The notes under the pieces are model-generated. The model had not been told where the DNA came from and searched no databases. It saw only the letters and a program-made list of their open reading frames with translations. Below are positions 17,344 to 26,122 of a DNA stretch of 64,000 nucleotides, one piece after another. Made by a program: the position numbers and the translations under genes. The DNA comes from Spirosoma rigui (GTDB lineage: Bacteria; Bacteroidota; Bacteroidia; Cytophagales; Spirosomataceae), in contig NZ_CP020105.1 in NCBI RefSeq assembly GCF_002067135.1, forward strand, positions 2,542,001 through 2,606,000, written 5' to 3'. Each line of letters starts with the position of its first letter. Position 1 is the first letter of the stretch.

Positions 17344-17430
17344 GTACGTATGAACAGCGCAGAAAGCGGAGTGCATATTTCCTAACATATTAATAACCAT
17401 GCGGTAACGACCTGGTGGGTAGGGGCGTCG

Positions 17431-17438
17431 TACTTTTG
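17431..17438 (+). promoter_or_regulatory. Promoter -7 box (TACTTTTG)
   Basis: Exact TAnnTTTG match 17 bases before the ATG at 17455, which supports that start over the TTG at 17446. It implies that the phosphoesterase gene has its own promoter. Confidence 0.5.
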
Positions 17439-17454
17439 GCAAACCTTGTATCGC

Positions 17455-18375
17455 ATGCACCGTCGCGACGTAGTCAGGCAAATGGGGGCTGGTCTGGCCG
17501 CCCTTTCCATCAGTAACCGGGTTACCGCCTACCCAACAACCCCAGCGCCCGCCCGGGCCCTGCGCATTGCTCACCTCACCGATGTTCACGTTCAGCCCCT
17601 CGTGGGCGCGGCCAAAGGGTTCGAGAAGTGCCTGCATCACGTGCAGCATATGGCCGATAAACCAGACCTGATCATCAACGGGGGCGATGCGATTATGGAA
17701 GCCCACGGGCGTGGTCAGGATAGTGTCCGGCGCCAGTGGAATCTGTATAATGACGTATTGCGCAGCGAAAACGCGCTACCTCTGGTAAGCTGCATCGGCA
17801 ACCACGACATCTGGATGAGGCAGGAAACTGCAGCTGCATTCGGGGCTGGCCGGCAGTGGGCTATGGATGAGCTAAAACTGTCCAAACGGTATTACAGCCT
17901 CGACCGGAATGGCTGGCACATTGTGGTGCTGGACTCTGTTCAGCCCAAAGCCGACGGTAGCTGGTATACCGCCTGTCTGGACGAGGAGCAGTTCAACTGG
18001 CTTGCCGATGATCTGAAAGCAACGCCAGCTACCCTGCCAGTTTTGGTCGTTTCGCATGTGCCGATTCTGGCGGCCTGCGTATTCTTCGATGGGCAGCGTT
18101 TTTCGGGCGATAACTGGAACGTGCCGTCCCGCTGGATGCACAGCGATACGGTCCGGATCACCAGTCTGTTTCGCGAACACCCTAACGTTAAGGCCGCCCT
18201 CAGCGGCCATATTCATTTAGTCGACCGCGTCGACTATGCCGGTGTTTCGTACTTCTGCAATGGAGCCGTCAGTGGGGCCTGGTGGTTTGGCAATTACCAT
18301 CATACCGCAGCCGGTTACGCCGTCGTCGATCTCTATGACGACGGCACCGTTCGCAATTCGTACGTCAACTACTGA
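17455..18375 (+). CDS. Exported metallophosphoesterase (calcineurin-like)
   Basis: 306 residues. Starting at ATG 17455 gives a twin-arginine-like leader (MHRRDVVRQMGAGLAALSIS). The five calcineurin-type metal motifs are in order: LTDVHV, NGGDAI, GNHD, VSHVPI and SGHIHL. It should be a dinuclear metal phosphatase or phosphodiesterase; the substrate is not evident. The spacing of motifs fits the large family of secreted Bacteroidota phosphoesterases. It follows the GH5 gene by 111 bases and has its own promoter box. Confidence 0.92.
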   Translation: MHRRDVVRQMGAGLAALSISNRVTAYPTTPAPARALRIAHLTDVHVQPLVGAAKGFEKCLHHVQHMADKPDLIINGGDAIMEAHGRGQDSVRRQWNLYNDVLRSENALPLVSCIGNHDIWMRQETAAAFGAGRQWAMDELKLSKRYYSLDRNGWHIVVLDSVQPKADGSWYTACLDEEQFNWLADDLKATPATLPVLVVSHVPILAACVFFDGQRFSGDNWNVPSRWMHSDTVRITSLFREHPNVKAALSGHIHLVDRVDYAGVSYFCNGAVSGAWWFGNYHHTAAGYAVVDLYDDGTVRNSYVNY

Positions 18376-18410
18376 CGTGCATGGGCACGATACCTGAACT
18401 GCTCTGTAAC

Positions 18411-18418
18411 TAATTTTG
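18411..18418 (+). promoter_or_regulatory. Promoter -7 box (TAATTTTG)
   Basis: Exact TAnnTTTG match 40 bases before the GTG start of the MOSC gene. No clear -33 TTG. Confidence 0.45.
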
Positions 18419-18458
18419 GCTGCTGGCGTTAATTCCAGACAAGCCCGTTTAGAAAACA

Positions 18459-18971
18459 GTGCAGAACATAAATGATTTATTCGACGTATTCCCCCGCGCC
18501 GGCCGGGTGGAATGGATTGGTATCCGGGCCGAACGGCGCGAGCCAGTACTGGTTGTGCCGTCGGTGGCCGTTTCCGAGAAGAAAGGGCTCATCGGCGATC
18601 ACTACAGCGGGCAATCGGGCAACCGGCACGTTACGCTTATGCAGGCCGAGCACCTGCCTGTTGTGGCCGCGATGACCGGACGCGACACGCTTGATCCGGG
18701 CCTCGTTCGCCGGAATGTTGTGGTATCCGGCCTGAACCTGCTGGCGCTGAAAGACCACACGATTCAGATTGGCGATGTCTTGTTGAAGATAACTGGCCAG
18801 TGTCATCCCTGTTCCAAAATGGAAACCATACTCGGGCCGGGGGGGTACAATGCCATGCGCGGTCACGGGGGGATGACGGCAAAGGTGCTGAAAGGCGGTA
18901 CCATTCAGGTAGGCGACGAGGTTGTGGTGCAGGCGAAGGAAGGTACGGCAACGAACGGAGACCGTAGCTGA
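18459..18971 (+). CDS. MOSC domain-containing protein
   Basis: 170 residues, starting at a GTG (VQNINDLFDVFPRAG). MOSC domains occur in molybdenum cofactor sulfurases and in YiiM-type proteins that handle N-hydroxylated substrates or sulfur carried on a Cys. The likely functional Cys pair is Cys115 and Cys118 in GQCHPCSKME; GLIGDHYSGQSGNRHVTL near 43-60 and the closing IQVGDEVVV are also typical. It is a stand-alone MOSC protein and cytoplasmic. The stop codon abuts the stop of the next gene on the other strand with no base between them. Confidence 0.9.
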   Translation: MQNINDLFDVFPRAGRVEWIGIRAERREPVLVVPSVAVSEKKGLIGDHYSGQSGNRHVTLMQAEHLPVVAAMTGRDTLDPGLVRRNVVVSGLNLLALKDHTIQIGDVLLKITGQCHPCSKMETILGPGGYNAMRGHGGMTAKVLKGGTIQVGDEVVVQAKEGTATNGDRS

Positions 18972-19730
18972 TTAATTTTCCGGGTCGGCCCTGATGCGGC
19001 TGGGTCGGTTAAACCCGTTACGAAAGCGGTTGCGAAGCTGCTGGATGGTATTGATCAGATCGTAGTCGGTGGCCTGAAGCAGAAATTCGTCATCAAGCTC
19101 GGCAAAGTCGACAAACCGATCGATATCGTCGCCCTTCAGGTCGGTTGCCTGATCGATCAGCAGCCGCAGCCGTTCCGTTGCCAGGGCATGCCGACGATCC
19201 TGTTGCATGATCACGTAAGCCTTCCGGTCGGACTTGGGCCGTTTGCCAAACATCTCGTAAAGCAGCGTAATACCCGCCCCGTCGGCTACCCGGTCGAATG
19301 CCTGTTCGCCGGTGACTTTTTTCGACGCGGTAGGTTCTGCCAGGATCTGCTGAATTTCCCGTTTCACTTCTTCATAGCGCTTGGCGGTCACCGTCACCTC
19401 GGCGAGGTCGACCACCCGGTAGGGCATGGGCGGTAAGGCGCGGGCCACAATGGTTGGGTTTTCCGAACCGTCGTAGCGTATAGCGGCCCGGCTGTAGAGC
19501 TGGCTGGTCAGGATCAGCGAGTCGCCGGGCTGTATGGTCAGAAAGAAGCGGCCGCTGGTGTTAGTACGGGCGCGCTGCCGGGTACGCTGGTTCACAACCG
19601 TAGCCCGATCGACCGGTTTGTTGGAAACCTGGTCAAGAACGGTACCAATCACATACTTCCCCTGCGCCCACGTCCGGCCTGGTCCGGCAGCTGTGACCAG
19701 CAACAGCACAAGGATGAAGATATAGCGCAT
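18972..19730 (-). CDS. Secreted protein with carboxypeptidase-like regulatory domain
   Basis: 252 residues with a signal peptide (MRYIFILVLLLVTAAGP, cleavage near TWAQG). Residues about 25-115 form a beta-sandwich of the carboxypeptidase regulatory-like type (VIGTVLDQVSNKPVDRATV, then VDLAEVTVTAKR). The C-terminal half is helical and charged, with no enzyme motif. Such proteins are common single-copy secreted proteins of unknown role in Cytophagales. The ATG at 19730 opens the signal peptide directly. Confidence 0.8.
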   Translation of the reverse strand: MRYIFILVLLLVTAAGPGRTWAQGKYVIGTVLDQVSNKPVDRATVVNQRTRQRARTNTSGRFFLTIQPGDSLILTSQLYSRAAIRYDGSENPTIVARALPPMPYRVVDLAEVTVTAKRYEEVKREIQQILAEPTASKKVTGEQAFDRVADGAGITLLYEMFGKRPKSDRKAYVIMQQDRRHALATERLRLLIDQATDLKGDDIDRFVDFAELDDEFLLQATDYDLINTIQQLRNRFRNGFNRPSRIRADPEN

Positions 19731-19754
19731 AGGGTTACGTATCAGGGTAAAACA

Positions 19755-19787
19755 ACGCGTGCCACGACGTTGAGCCGTGGCACGTGT
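19755..19787 (-). terminator. Terminator downstream of the HAD phosphatase gene
   Basis: 12-base arms (ACGCGTGCCACG and CGTGGCACGTGT, one G-T pair) around a 9-base loop. Read on the minus strand it is followed by TTGTTTTA. It lies between the HAD gene and the next minus-strand gene and would separate their transcripts. Confidence 0.75.
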
Positions 19788-19836
19788 CAGTACCGTAAAA
19801 TTATGGAATTTAAGGCTGTGTCTTGTGGACAGAGCG

Positions 19837-20499
19837 TTAAAAAACGTTAATCAGCTTCCGCAGCCGGTCGGGTGTCATCTCGGTGAAATCCCGAATTACA
19901 TCGTCTACGAAGGGTCGTAGCTCATCGGCTGTCTGGGTTGTTGCCAGCCCAACAACGGCAGCGCCTGATGCTTTAGCCGCCTGAATGCCGGTCATCGAGT
20001 CTTCAAAAATGACGCTGTCGGCGGGTTCAACGCCCAGTTCGGCCATGGCTTTCTGATAAATTTCCGGGTCAGGCTTGGGGTGGCTCACCATGCTTTCGTT
20101 CAGGAGGGCATCGAAGTACTGCCGGATGTCGAGCGCTTCCATCACGAAATCCAGGTTTTCGACCGGCGCTGAAGTGGCAACGGCGGTGCGGATGCCAGCG
20201 GCTTTGAGCGATTTAAGAAAGTCGACCAGCCCACTGACGGCAACGATTTCAGGTTTGTACAACTCCCGGAACAGGGCTTCTTTCTCGTTACCGAGCCGCG
20301 TTATCTCGTCAGGCGTCAGGGTCTGGCCCGCAAACAGGTGAGCCACAATATGAGTATTGTGTTTGCCTGAGACATGCTCAACGAAATCGTCGTCACTGAG
20401 GGTTTTGCCGTAGCGCTGGTAGTATTCACGCCAGGCGGTTTTGTGGTGCGGGTTCGTATCAACGATAACCCCATCCATATCAAAAATTACTGCTTTCAT
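19837..20499 (-). CDS. HAD family phosphatase (beta-phosphoglucomutase-like)
   Basis: 220 residues from the ATG at 20499, chosen because it puts the HAD nucleophile motif FDMDGVIVDT at residues 6-15 (catalytic Asp near 7 and 9). Motif II (VATSAP), motif III Lys (SHPKPDPEIY) and motif IV (VIFEDSMTGI) follow, with a helical cap from about 15 to 85. This is the layout of beta-phosphoglucomutase and small sugar-phosphate phosphatases. The exact substrate is not visible. It is cytoplasmic and followed by its own terminator. Confidence 0.92.
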   Translation of the reverse strand: MKAVIFDMDGVIVDTNPHHKTAWREYYQRYGKTLSDDDFVEHVSGKHNTHIVAHLFAGQTLTPDEITRLGNEKEALFRELYKPEIVAVSGLVDFLKSLKAAGIRTAVATSAPVENLDFVMEALDIRQYFDALLNESMVSHPKPDPEIYQKAMAELGVEPADSVIFEDSMTGIQAAKASGAAVVGLATTQTADELRPFVDDVIRDFTEMTPDRLRKLINVF

Positions 20500-20517
20500 A
20501 GGGGCGGGAAGGAGCGG

Positions 20518-20590
20518 GCGTAGGAGCCGCAAAAAGACGGAAGAAGCTGACGTATCTATTTTGCTGCTCGTCCTTTTACTGCTCCTACGC
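20518..20590. repeat. Inverted repeat with a 53-base loop
   Basis: Perfect 10-base arms (GCGTAGGAGC and GCTCCTACGC), extended outwards with two mismatches (GGAGCGG against TCGTTCC). It fills most of the gap between two minus-strand genes and begins right before the HAD start codon. It may be a transcript-end structure for the MFS gene or a small palindromic repeat. Confidence 0.5.
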
Positions 20591-20601
20591 TCGTTCCTCC
20601 A

Positions 20602-21810
20602 TTAGAATAAATTAACAATACGGGATAGCCAGGCCGAGATCAGGAGTATTACCGCCACAAAACCCAGGCCATAATACAGGCCAAAGCCTTCGGCAACGAA
20701 GCCAATGACGGGTGGGCCGGCCAGAAACCCGATAAAACTAAACGTAGCAAACGTAGCCAGCCCCGCAGCCGGTGGAATACCGGGTACGCGCAGGGCTGCG
20801 GCATACAGAATGGGTGCTCCCAGCGAGCAGCCCGCTCCCAGCAACGCAAACCCGATAAGGGCCGTTGTCGGGTAGGGTAGGGCAATGGCGAAAAATAAAC
20901 CCGATGCGGCCAGCACACCACCAATCTGCAGCCATCGTTTAGCGCCAATTTTTGGAATAATGGCATCACCCAGAAAACGGAAGCTTGTCATGGTCAGCGA
21001 AAAACTACCGAAGCCGAGGGCTGCTATCTGGCTGCTGGCACCGAGTGTTTCGCGCAGGTAAACGGCGCTCCAGTCAAAAGCAGCGCCTTCGCCCATGGCC
21101 AGGGCCAGCCCAATCAGAATCATCAGCAGCAGGTCGCGGTTGGGTTTCACAAACGATGACCCCGTCTTCTCACCCGTCTCGGTCTGGCTGCTTGAAGGTA
21201 TGTCGGCCAGCGTCGATTGCAGGGCCAGGGTCATCAGTAACACCAGACCAGCCATGACCATGACGTGGATAGGGGGCGATACGTGCAGGGCAATAACGGC
21301 TCCCGCAATACCAGACCCCAGCAGTCCCCCCAAGCTCCACATGCCGTGGCAGGATGACATGATGACAATGCCCCGTGCCCGTTCCAGATTGGTAGCGCAG
21401 GTATTCATCGCTACGTTGATGAGCGCAGCGTTGACGCCCAGCAAAAACAGGCCAAGCGCTAGAATAACGGGATTGGGAGCGTTGAGAGGAATACAAATCG
21501 ACACGCATAACCCCACCGCCGACCAGAAACAGGCCCGCGCTTCACCGAGTCTGGCAATGACCCAGCCCGTTATGGGATTCATGGTCAGCAAACCTACGGG
21601 CATAGCAAACAGGAGCAGCCCCAGCTCCGAATCAGAGAGGTGCAATTTGGCTTTTACGTAGGGGATGTGCGCTACCCAGCTGCCAAATAGAATGCTGTCG
21701 GAGGCAAAGACCAGCCCAATAACCAGCGCCTGCCTGTTGAGGAAAAATGTCATCAGGTTCCGCACGAACAGATTCCGGTGCGGCTGATCCAACGATATAC
21801 TTGAATTCAT
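20602..21810 (-). CDS. MFS transporter (YbjJ-like)
   Basis: 402 residues with about 12 hydrophobic helices and a short hydrophilic N-terminus. A central hydrophilic loop near 205-230 (SSSQTETGEKTGSS) separates the two six-helix halves. The loop after helix 2 (PITGWVIARLGEARA) resembles the MFS signature, and the pattern MNTCATNLERARG with CHGMWSLGGLLG matches the YbjJ-type branch. The substrate is unknown. The ATG at 21810 lies just downstream of a promoter box. Confidence 0.88.
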   Translation of the reverse strand: MNSSISLDQPHRNLFVRNLMTFFLNRQALVIGLVFASDSILFGSWVAHIPYVKAKLHLSDSELGLLLFAMPVGLLTMNPITGWVIARLGEARACFWSAVGLCVSICIPLNAPNPVILALGLFLLGVNAALINVAMNTCATNLERARGIVIMSSCHGMWSLGGLLGSGIAGAVIALHVSPPIHVMVMAGLVLLMTLALQSTLADIPSSSQTETGEKTGSSFVKPNRDLLLMILIGLALAMGEGAAFDWSAVYLRETLGASSQIAALGFGSFSLTMTSFRFLGDAIIPKIGAKRWLQIGGVLAASGLFFAIALPYPTTALIGFALLGAGCSLGAPILYAAALRVPGIPPAAGLATFATFSFIGFLAGPPVIGFVAEGFGLYYGLGFVAVILLISAWLSRIVNLF

Positions 21811-21814
21811 GGTA

Positions 21815-21822
21815 CAAAAATA
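21815..21822 (-). promoter_or_regulatory. Promoter -7 box (TATTTTTG) of the MFS gene
   Basis: Exact TAnnTTTG match on the minus strand ending 4 bases before the ATG at 21810. Same near-leaderless layout as the gene starting at 4631. Confidence 0.4.
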
Positions 21823-21898
21823 GCCGGCAACTACCGGCTTATTTTCTAATCTGTTATCCGTTTCCGGTGCTGTATTACCCTATCAGGCGCAGCTTTAA

Positions 21899-22558
21899 TT
21901 AATTCATCGTTAACGACGTATTGTTTTTGAGGTGACCTGCCATTGCTTTGCGTAATTTTTCGACCTTTGGCAGCGACACCCGCTGGATATATGGCTGGTC
22001 GGGGTGGAGGGCAAAGTAGTTCTGGTGGTAGTTCTCGGCCGGGTAAAAAACGGTGAACGGGGTTACCTCCGTTACAACCCGGTTGGGGTAGTGTTTCGAG
22101 TCGTTGGTGCGCTTGATGGCCGCCATAATTTCTGCTTTTTCGGCGGGAGTGCGGTAAAAAGCGACAGACCGGTAATCGCGGCCTACATCGGGACCCTGTC
22201 GGTTAAGCGTGGTAGGATCATGCCCGGCAAAGAAGGCATCGAGTAACTGGGCGTAGGTAATGACGGTTGGATCGTAATAGACCTGAACCGATTCGGCATG
22301 GCCGGTCTGGTCGGTACCGACCTGCTCATAGGTTGGATTCTTGACGGTACCACCGGCGTAACCTGAAATGACTTCACGAACGCCCTTCAGCTGGTTCATG
22401 CCTTCTTCCATTGCCCAGAAGCAACCGCCCGCAAAGGTGGCTACCGCTTCGCCTGCTTTGGGCGTAGGTAGTTTGGCCGGTGCGTAGTCGCTCGATTGAG
22501 CCAGTGTGCAGTTTGCCAGCATCAGCAGGCTAAGCACGTATAAATGAATTCGTTTCAT
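21899..22558 (-). CDS. msrA: Peptide-methionine (S)-S-oxide reductase, exported
   Basis: Repairs methionine S-sulfoxide in proteins. 219 residues from the ATG at 22558, which opens a signal peptide (MKRIHLYVLSLLMLANCTLA), so the enzyme works in the periplasm or on the envelope. Catalytic Cys46 lies in GGCFWAMEE; SGYAGGTVKNPTYEQVGT and GHAESVQVYYDP complete the substrate site, and EKAEI and AENYHQNYF are typical of the C-terminal part. The open frame runs on upstream across the AraC gene in antisense, but that part is a shadow. It diverges from the AraC regulator. Confidence 0.95.
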   Translation of the reverse strand: MKRIHLYVLSLLMLANCTLAQSSDYAPAKLPTPKAGEAVATFAGGCFWAMEEGMNQLKGVREVISGYAGGTVKNPTYEQVGTDQTGHAESVQVYYDPTVITYAQLLDAFFAGHDPTTLNRQGPDVGRDYRSVAFYRTPAEKAEIMAAIKRTNDSKHYPNRVVTEVTPFTVFYPAENYHQNYFALHPDQPYIQRVSLPKVEKLRKAMAGHLKNNTSLTMN

Positions 22559-22588
22559 GTTGGTTTGTGTTATCGATCCGATACCATA

Positions 22589-22598
22589 CAAACGTTTG
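22589..22598. promoter_or_regulatory. Palindrome CAAACGTTTG between msrA and the AraC gene
   Basis: Perfect 10-base palindrome in the 99-base divergent gap. It could be an operator shared by both promoters; there is no second copy nearby to support this. Confidence 0.25.
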
Positions 22599-22657
22599 AA
22601 ATACCGTTCCGGTTTCCTGTCCACGGAGGTCAGCCAATAAAGAAAATTCAGTGTCGT

Positions 22658-23506
22658 ATGAAGCTCCAGTTTGAGAAGATTGAACCCGAAGCCGGCAGTT
22701 CGTTCAAGGTCATCCACGAAACAAAGGCTAAATCGTGTTGGGTGTACTGGCACTACCATCCAGAGTACGAAATTGTCTACATCCCGTTCGGAGACGGGCA
22801 GCGCCGGGTGGGGACCAACGTGTCGAGTTACGAACAGGGAGAGCTTATATTCATCGGACCCAATCTGCCGCATCTGAACTTTAGTTATGGTAAAGAAGGG
22901 CAATACGAAGAAATTGTGGTGCAGCTGCGCGACGATTTTCTGGGAGCGCCTTTCCTGCAGGCGCCCGAACTGGCTACGGTCCGGCGGTTGTTCGAGCGGG
23001 GGCACATGGGGCTCACGTTTGGGCTCGAAACAAAGCAACGGGTGGGACCTTGGCTGGCCCAGATGCCGGAACAATCGTCGTTCGACCGGATGCTGACGCT
23101 GCTACGGGTGCTGAACGAACTCTCTGTGGCACCGGACGCCCAGCCCCTGCACGCCGACGGCGTTCACTTCGATCTTAATCCGAAGGAACAGGAGCGTTTC
23201 AACCGGATCTGCCAGTATGTCGAACAGCACTATGCCGAACCCGTTGACGTGCGGGCCGTTGCCGATCTGGCCAGCCTGACCGTACCCGCTTTTTGCCGCT
23301 ACTTCAAACGAATGACTCACCTGACGTTCACCGATTTTGTGAATGAGTACCGCGTCAATCAGGCCCGCAGGCTGCTCCACTCCGCCCGAACCGTTGCCGA
23401 CGTCAGCGCCGATGTTGGCTTCAATAACCTGTCGCATTTCAACAAGACGTTCCGGGCGGTGACGGGCCAAACGCCAAGTACGTATCGAAAAGCGCTGGTA
23501 GGCTGA
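22658..23506 (+). CDS. AraC family transcriptional regulator
   Basis: 282 residues from the ATG at 22658 (MKLQFEKIEPEAGSSF). The N-terminal cupin-like sensor domain (about 1-110) has the HYHPEYEIVYIP motif that binds small ligands, often sugars. The C-terminal 100 residues carry the two AraC helix-turn-helix motifs: VRAVADLASLTVPAFCRYFK and the conserved end FNNLSHFNKTFRAVTGQTP. Regulators of this layout usually act beside the genes they control, so msrA is one candidate; the sugar-sensor type of N-terminus makes that uncertain. Confidence 0.93.
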   Translation: MKLQFEKIEPEAGSSFKVIHETKAKSCWVYWHYHPEYEIVYIPFGDGQRRVGTNVSSYEQGELIFIGPNLPHLNFSYGKEGQYEEIVVQLRDDFLGAPFLQAPELATVRRLFERGHMGLTFGLETKQRVGPWLAQMPEQSSFDRMLTLLRVLNELSVAPDAQPLHADGVHFDLNPKEQERFNRICQYVEQHYAEPVDVRAVADLASLTVPAFCRYFKRMTHLTFTDFVNEYRVNQARRLLHSARTVADVSADVGFNNLSHFNKTFRAVTGQTPSTYRKALVG

Positions 23507-23603
23507 TGGTTCGAGCCCGTTCACTTGCCAATTACCTTGCCGGAACCCATAAACAGTAAGGCGTCCCCCGTCGTTACGATTGCTACGCTAATGGCGATAC
23601 GTT

Positions 23604-24656
23604 ATGAAAAAGGGATGGACTATTGCGCTGATACTGCTGCTGCTGGGTGTAGCGGGTGCTTATATCTGGTACAGCCGGTTGCGAAGCAACGCGGCTGCCG
23701 AAGGGGGGGCGTATGATAACACGCTCAAACCACGGCTGGAGATGAGCAACGCTACGATTACCAACATCGACAATGACAAGATCGACATGACCGTCCGGAT
23801 GCTGATCGATAACCCACTGCCGGTTGGTTTCAAGGCAAGTCGGCTCAACTACACGGTACTCATGGCCAATACGCCCATTGTGCAGGATACGTATGAGAAA
23901 GCGATCGAGATCAAGTCGGGCGATAGCACCTACGTGACGCTGCCCATGAAAATACTGGTCAAAAAACTGATGCAGGTCCTGGAAACGCTCGACAAAAAAG
24001 ACATCGACAGCACGACCTATACCATACGTAGTACGTTCGACCTCGATGTTCCCATTCTTGGCGATCGTACTTTCAAAACGACCATCGAAAAACGGTTGCC
24101 AACCTACTACGTGCCGGAGATAAAGATCGATGACATTGACCTGGGTAAAGTAGGGTTGAAGCGTACCGACGTTGCGGCTAAAGTACGGGTTATCAACAGG
24201 AACAAATTTCCGTACAACTTTACCGATACGCATTACTCGGTCATCATCGATGGCAAGCAAATTTCCGAAGGAGACCAGCCGGAACCCATTCTGATCAAGG
24301 CGCAGGCAACAACGCCGGTTGTGTTTCCCGTGACCATTAAACCGGGGCAGGCGCTCAGCCTGATACCCGACGCCCTGTTTAACAAAGAGACGACACCGTA
24401 TGTCATCAATTTCCAGTGCAGGATCGTTGACAAGGACAACAGCCCAATGTTCAGCAACAGTAAGTTAACCACGCAGATCAAGGGAACCCTGGCCGATTTC
24501 AAGAAGCTGGCCAGTGACGCTGCCGATAAGAAAGCGGCCCAGAAAGATGCGGAGAAAGCCGAAAAGAAAGAAGAGCGGCAGGAGAAACGGGAAGAGCGTA
24601 AAGAAGAACGGCAGGAGCGCCGGGACGAACGTAAAGAGGCTAAAAACAACGCATGA
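23604..24656 (+). CDS. LEA type 2 family protein with a charged C-terminal tail
   Basis: 350 residues with one N-terminal membrane anchor (TIALILLLLGVAGAYIWY). Two LEA2/WHy-like beta-sandwich units follow, about 45-150 (VRMLIDNPLPVGFKASRLNY) and 165-285 (VRVINRNKFPYNFTDTHYS), each with the Asn-Pro or Asn-Lys turn typical of the fold. Residues about 300-350 are almost only Lys, Glu, Arg, Asp, Gln and Ala, probably one long charged helix. LEA2 domains are linked to desiccation and stress tolerance in plants; the bacterial role is unclear. The stop overlaps the next start by 4 bases (ATGA), so translation is coupled to the flavin reductase. Confidence 0.85.
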   Translation: MKKGWTIALILLLLGVAGAYIWYSRLRSNAAAEGGAYDNTLKPRLEMSNATITNIDNDKIDMTVRMLIDNPLPVGFKASRLNYTVLMANTPIVQDTYEKAIEIKSGDSTYVTLPMKILVKKLMQVLETLDKKDIDSTTYTIRSTFDLDVPILGDRTFKTTIEKRLPTYYVPEIKIDDIDLGKVGLKRTDVAAKVRVINRNKFPYNFTDTHYSVIIDGKQISEGDQPEPILIKAQATTPVVFPVTIKPGQALSLIPDALFNKETTPYVINFQCRIVDKDNSPMFSNSKLTTQIKGTLADFKKLASDAADKKAAQKDAEKAEKKEERQEKREERKEERQERRDERKEAKNNA

Positions 24657-26122
24657 AAGCACATTATGACCTGATTGCCATTGGGGCCGGCTCGGCCGGG
24701 CTGGGCGTCGCCATTGCTATGAAACGGCTTGGCTTCGACGTATTGCTTGTCGACCGTTACGACCACCGCATCGGGGGCGACTGCCTGAACGACGGCTGCG
24801 TACCGAGCAAAGCGCTGATCCACGTGAGCCGATTGATCCACAACGCCAAGCGTACCGCGCCGTTCGGCTGGAAGGTAGAAGGCAAGACCGATCTGGCGGC
24901 TGTGATGAGCTACATCCGGGAACGGCAGGACGTGATACGGGCGCACGAAAATGCCGACTACCTGCGCAATACTGAAGGGCTGGATGTTGAACTGGGCACC
25001 GCCCGGTTTGTGGGTAAACAGGATATAGAGATTACCCGGGAGGATGGATCAAGCGCGCGGACATCGGCCAAAAACATTGTTCTCTGTACGGGGTCGAAAC
25101 CAATAACACTCGATGTGGAAGGTATCGACAAAGTAACCGTATACACCAACGAAAATATCTTCTCGCTCAATACCCTTCCCAACCGGTTGCTCGTTGTGGG
25201 GGCGGGGCCCATTGGCATTGAAATGAGCCAGGCCTTTCAGCGGCTCGGAAGTCAGGTGACCGTCGTGGGCAGCGACGACCGTATACTGACTAAAGAACTG
25301 CCGGAGGTGTCGGAACTGCTGCAAAAACGGCTGGTGGGGGAGGGCGTTACCATCAAACTTAACCGGAAATTGAAAGCCTTCGCCGATGCGAATACGGCTA
25401 AAGTGGAGCTGGAAAGCGGCCTGACGGAGCTGATTCCCTTCGACGTCGTGCTGGTTGCTGTTGGGCGGACTTTTGCGTTCGATGCCCTGGATTTGCCAAC
25501 GGCCGGTATTGATCTGAACGAAAAAGGCCAGCTCAAACTCAATGACTACCTACAAACGACCAACGAACACGTGTTCGCGGCTGGCGACGTAGCGGCTGGT
25601 GCCCCCGCCGGGACCCGCTATTTCTCCCACGCGGCCGAACTGCACGTATCGACTCTGATTAGTAATTTTATTACGCCCGGAAAAGTGCTGGATAAGAAGC
25701 TGGACTACGACTCGTTTTCGTGGGTAACCTTCACCGATCCCGAAGTCGCTACTTTCGGATTACTGGAACAGGAACTGAAAGAACGTGCAAGTACGTATGA
25801 GCGTATTGAGTACGATTTTGCCCATGACGACCGGGCTATTATTGAGGAATACACTTACGCCCGGCTGATACTCTTTGTGACAGGTGGTGGCCTTAACCCA
25901 TTCGGAAAAAAAATTCTGGGCGGTACCGTTATTGCTCCCAATGCGGGTGAGTTGGCGCAGGAGCTAATTCTGGCCGTGGGGCAAAAACTGACGGCCGGTG
26001 ATTTTTTTAATAAAATATACCCCTATCCTACGGCCAGTCGCGTGAATAAATCAGTTTGGGTTGATCACATCGCTGACGGGCTGCCGGGCGTAGCCAGGAA
26101 AGTAGTAAAGTTACTGTATTGA
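24653..26122 (+). CDS. Pyridine nucleotide-disulfide oxidoreductase (lipoamide dehydrogenase/MerA-like)
   Basis: 489-residue class I flavin disulfide reductase. It has the FAD-binding GAGSAGLG (11-18), the redox pair Cys44/Cys49 in GGDCLNDGCVPSK, the NAD(P) motif GAGPIGIE near 183-190 and the second FAD motif VFAAGDVA. The C-terminal dimer domain follows from about 345. The His-Glu acid/base pair of lipoamide dehydrogenase (normally HPTxxE) is replaced by YPYPTAS, so it is unlikely to be a genuine dihydrolipoyl dehydrogenase. The redox partner is unknown. It overlaps the LEA2 gene by 4 bases, pointing to a shared job, perhaps in stress protection (inference). Confidence 0.9.
   Translation: MKAHYDLIAIGAGSAGLGVAIAMKRLGFDVLLVDRYDHRIGGDCLNDGCVPSKALIHVSRLIHNAKRTAPFGWKVEGKTDLAAVMSYIRERQDVIRAHENADYLRNTEGLDVELGTARFVGKQDIEITREDGSSARTSAKNIVLCTGSKPITLDVEGIDKVTVYTNENIFSLNTLPNRLLVVGAGPIGIEMSQAFQRLGSQVTVVGSDDRILTKELPEVSELLQKRLVGEGVTIKLNRKLKAFADANTAKVELESGLTELIPFDVVLVAVGRTFAFDALDLPTAGIDLNEKGQLKLNDYLQTTNEHVFAAGDVAAGAPAGTRYFSHAAELHVSTLISNFITPGKVLDKKLDYDSFSWVTFTDPEVATFGLLEQELKERASTYERIEYDFAHDDRAIIEEYTYARLILFVTGGGLNPFGKKILGGTVIAPNAGELAQELILAVGQKLTAGDFFNKIYPYPTASRVNKSVWVDHIADGLPGVARKVVKLLY

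Noticed and set aside
21095-21661. 188-residue plus-strand frame across the MFS gene
   Set aside because: Shadow of the minus-strand MFS coding sequence; no motif and no promoter.
22559-23074. N-terminal extension of the msrA frame by 172 residues
   Set aside because: The extension is antisense to the AraC gene and lacks any family likeness; the ATG at 22558 opens a proper signal peptide.
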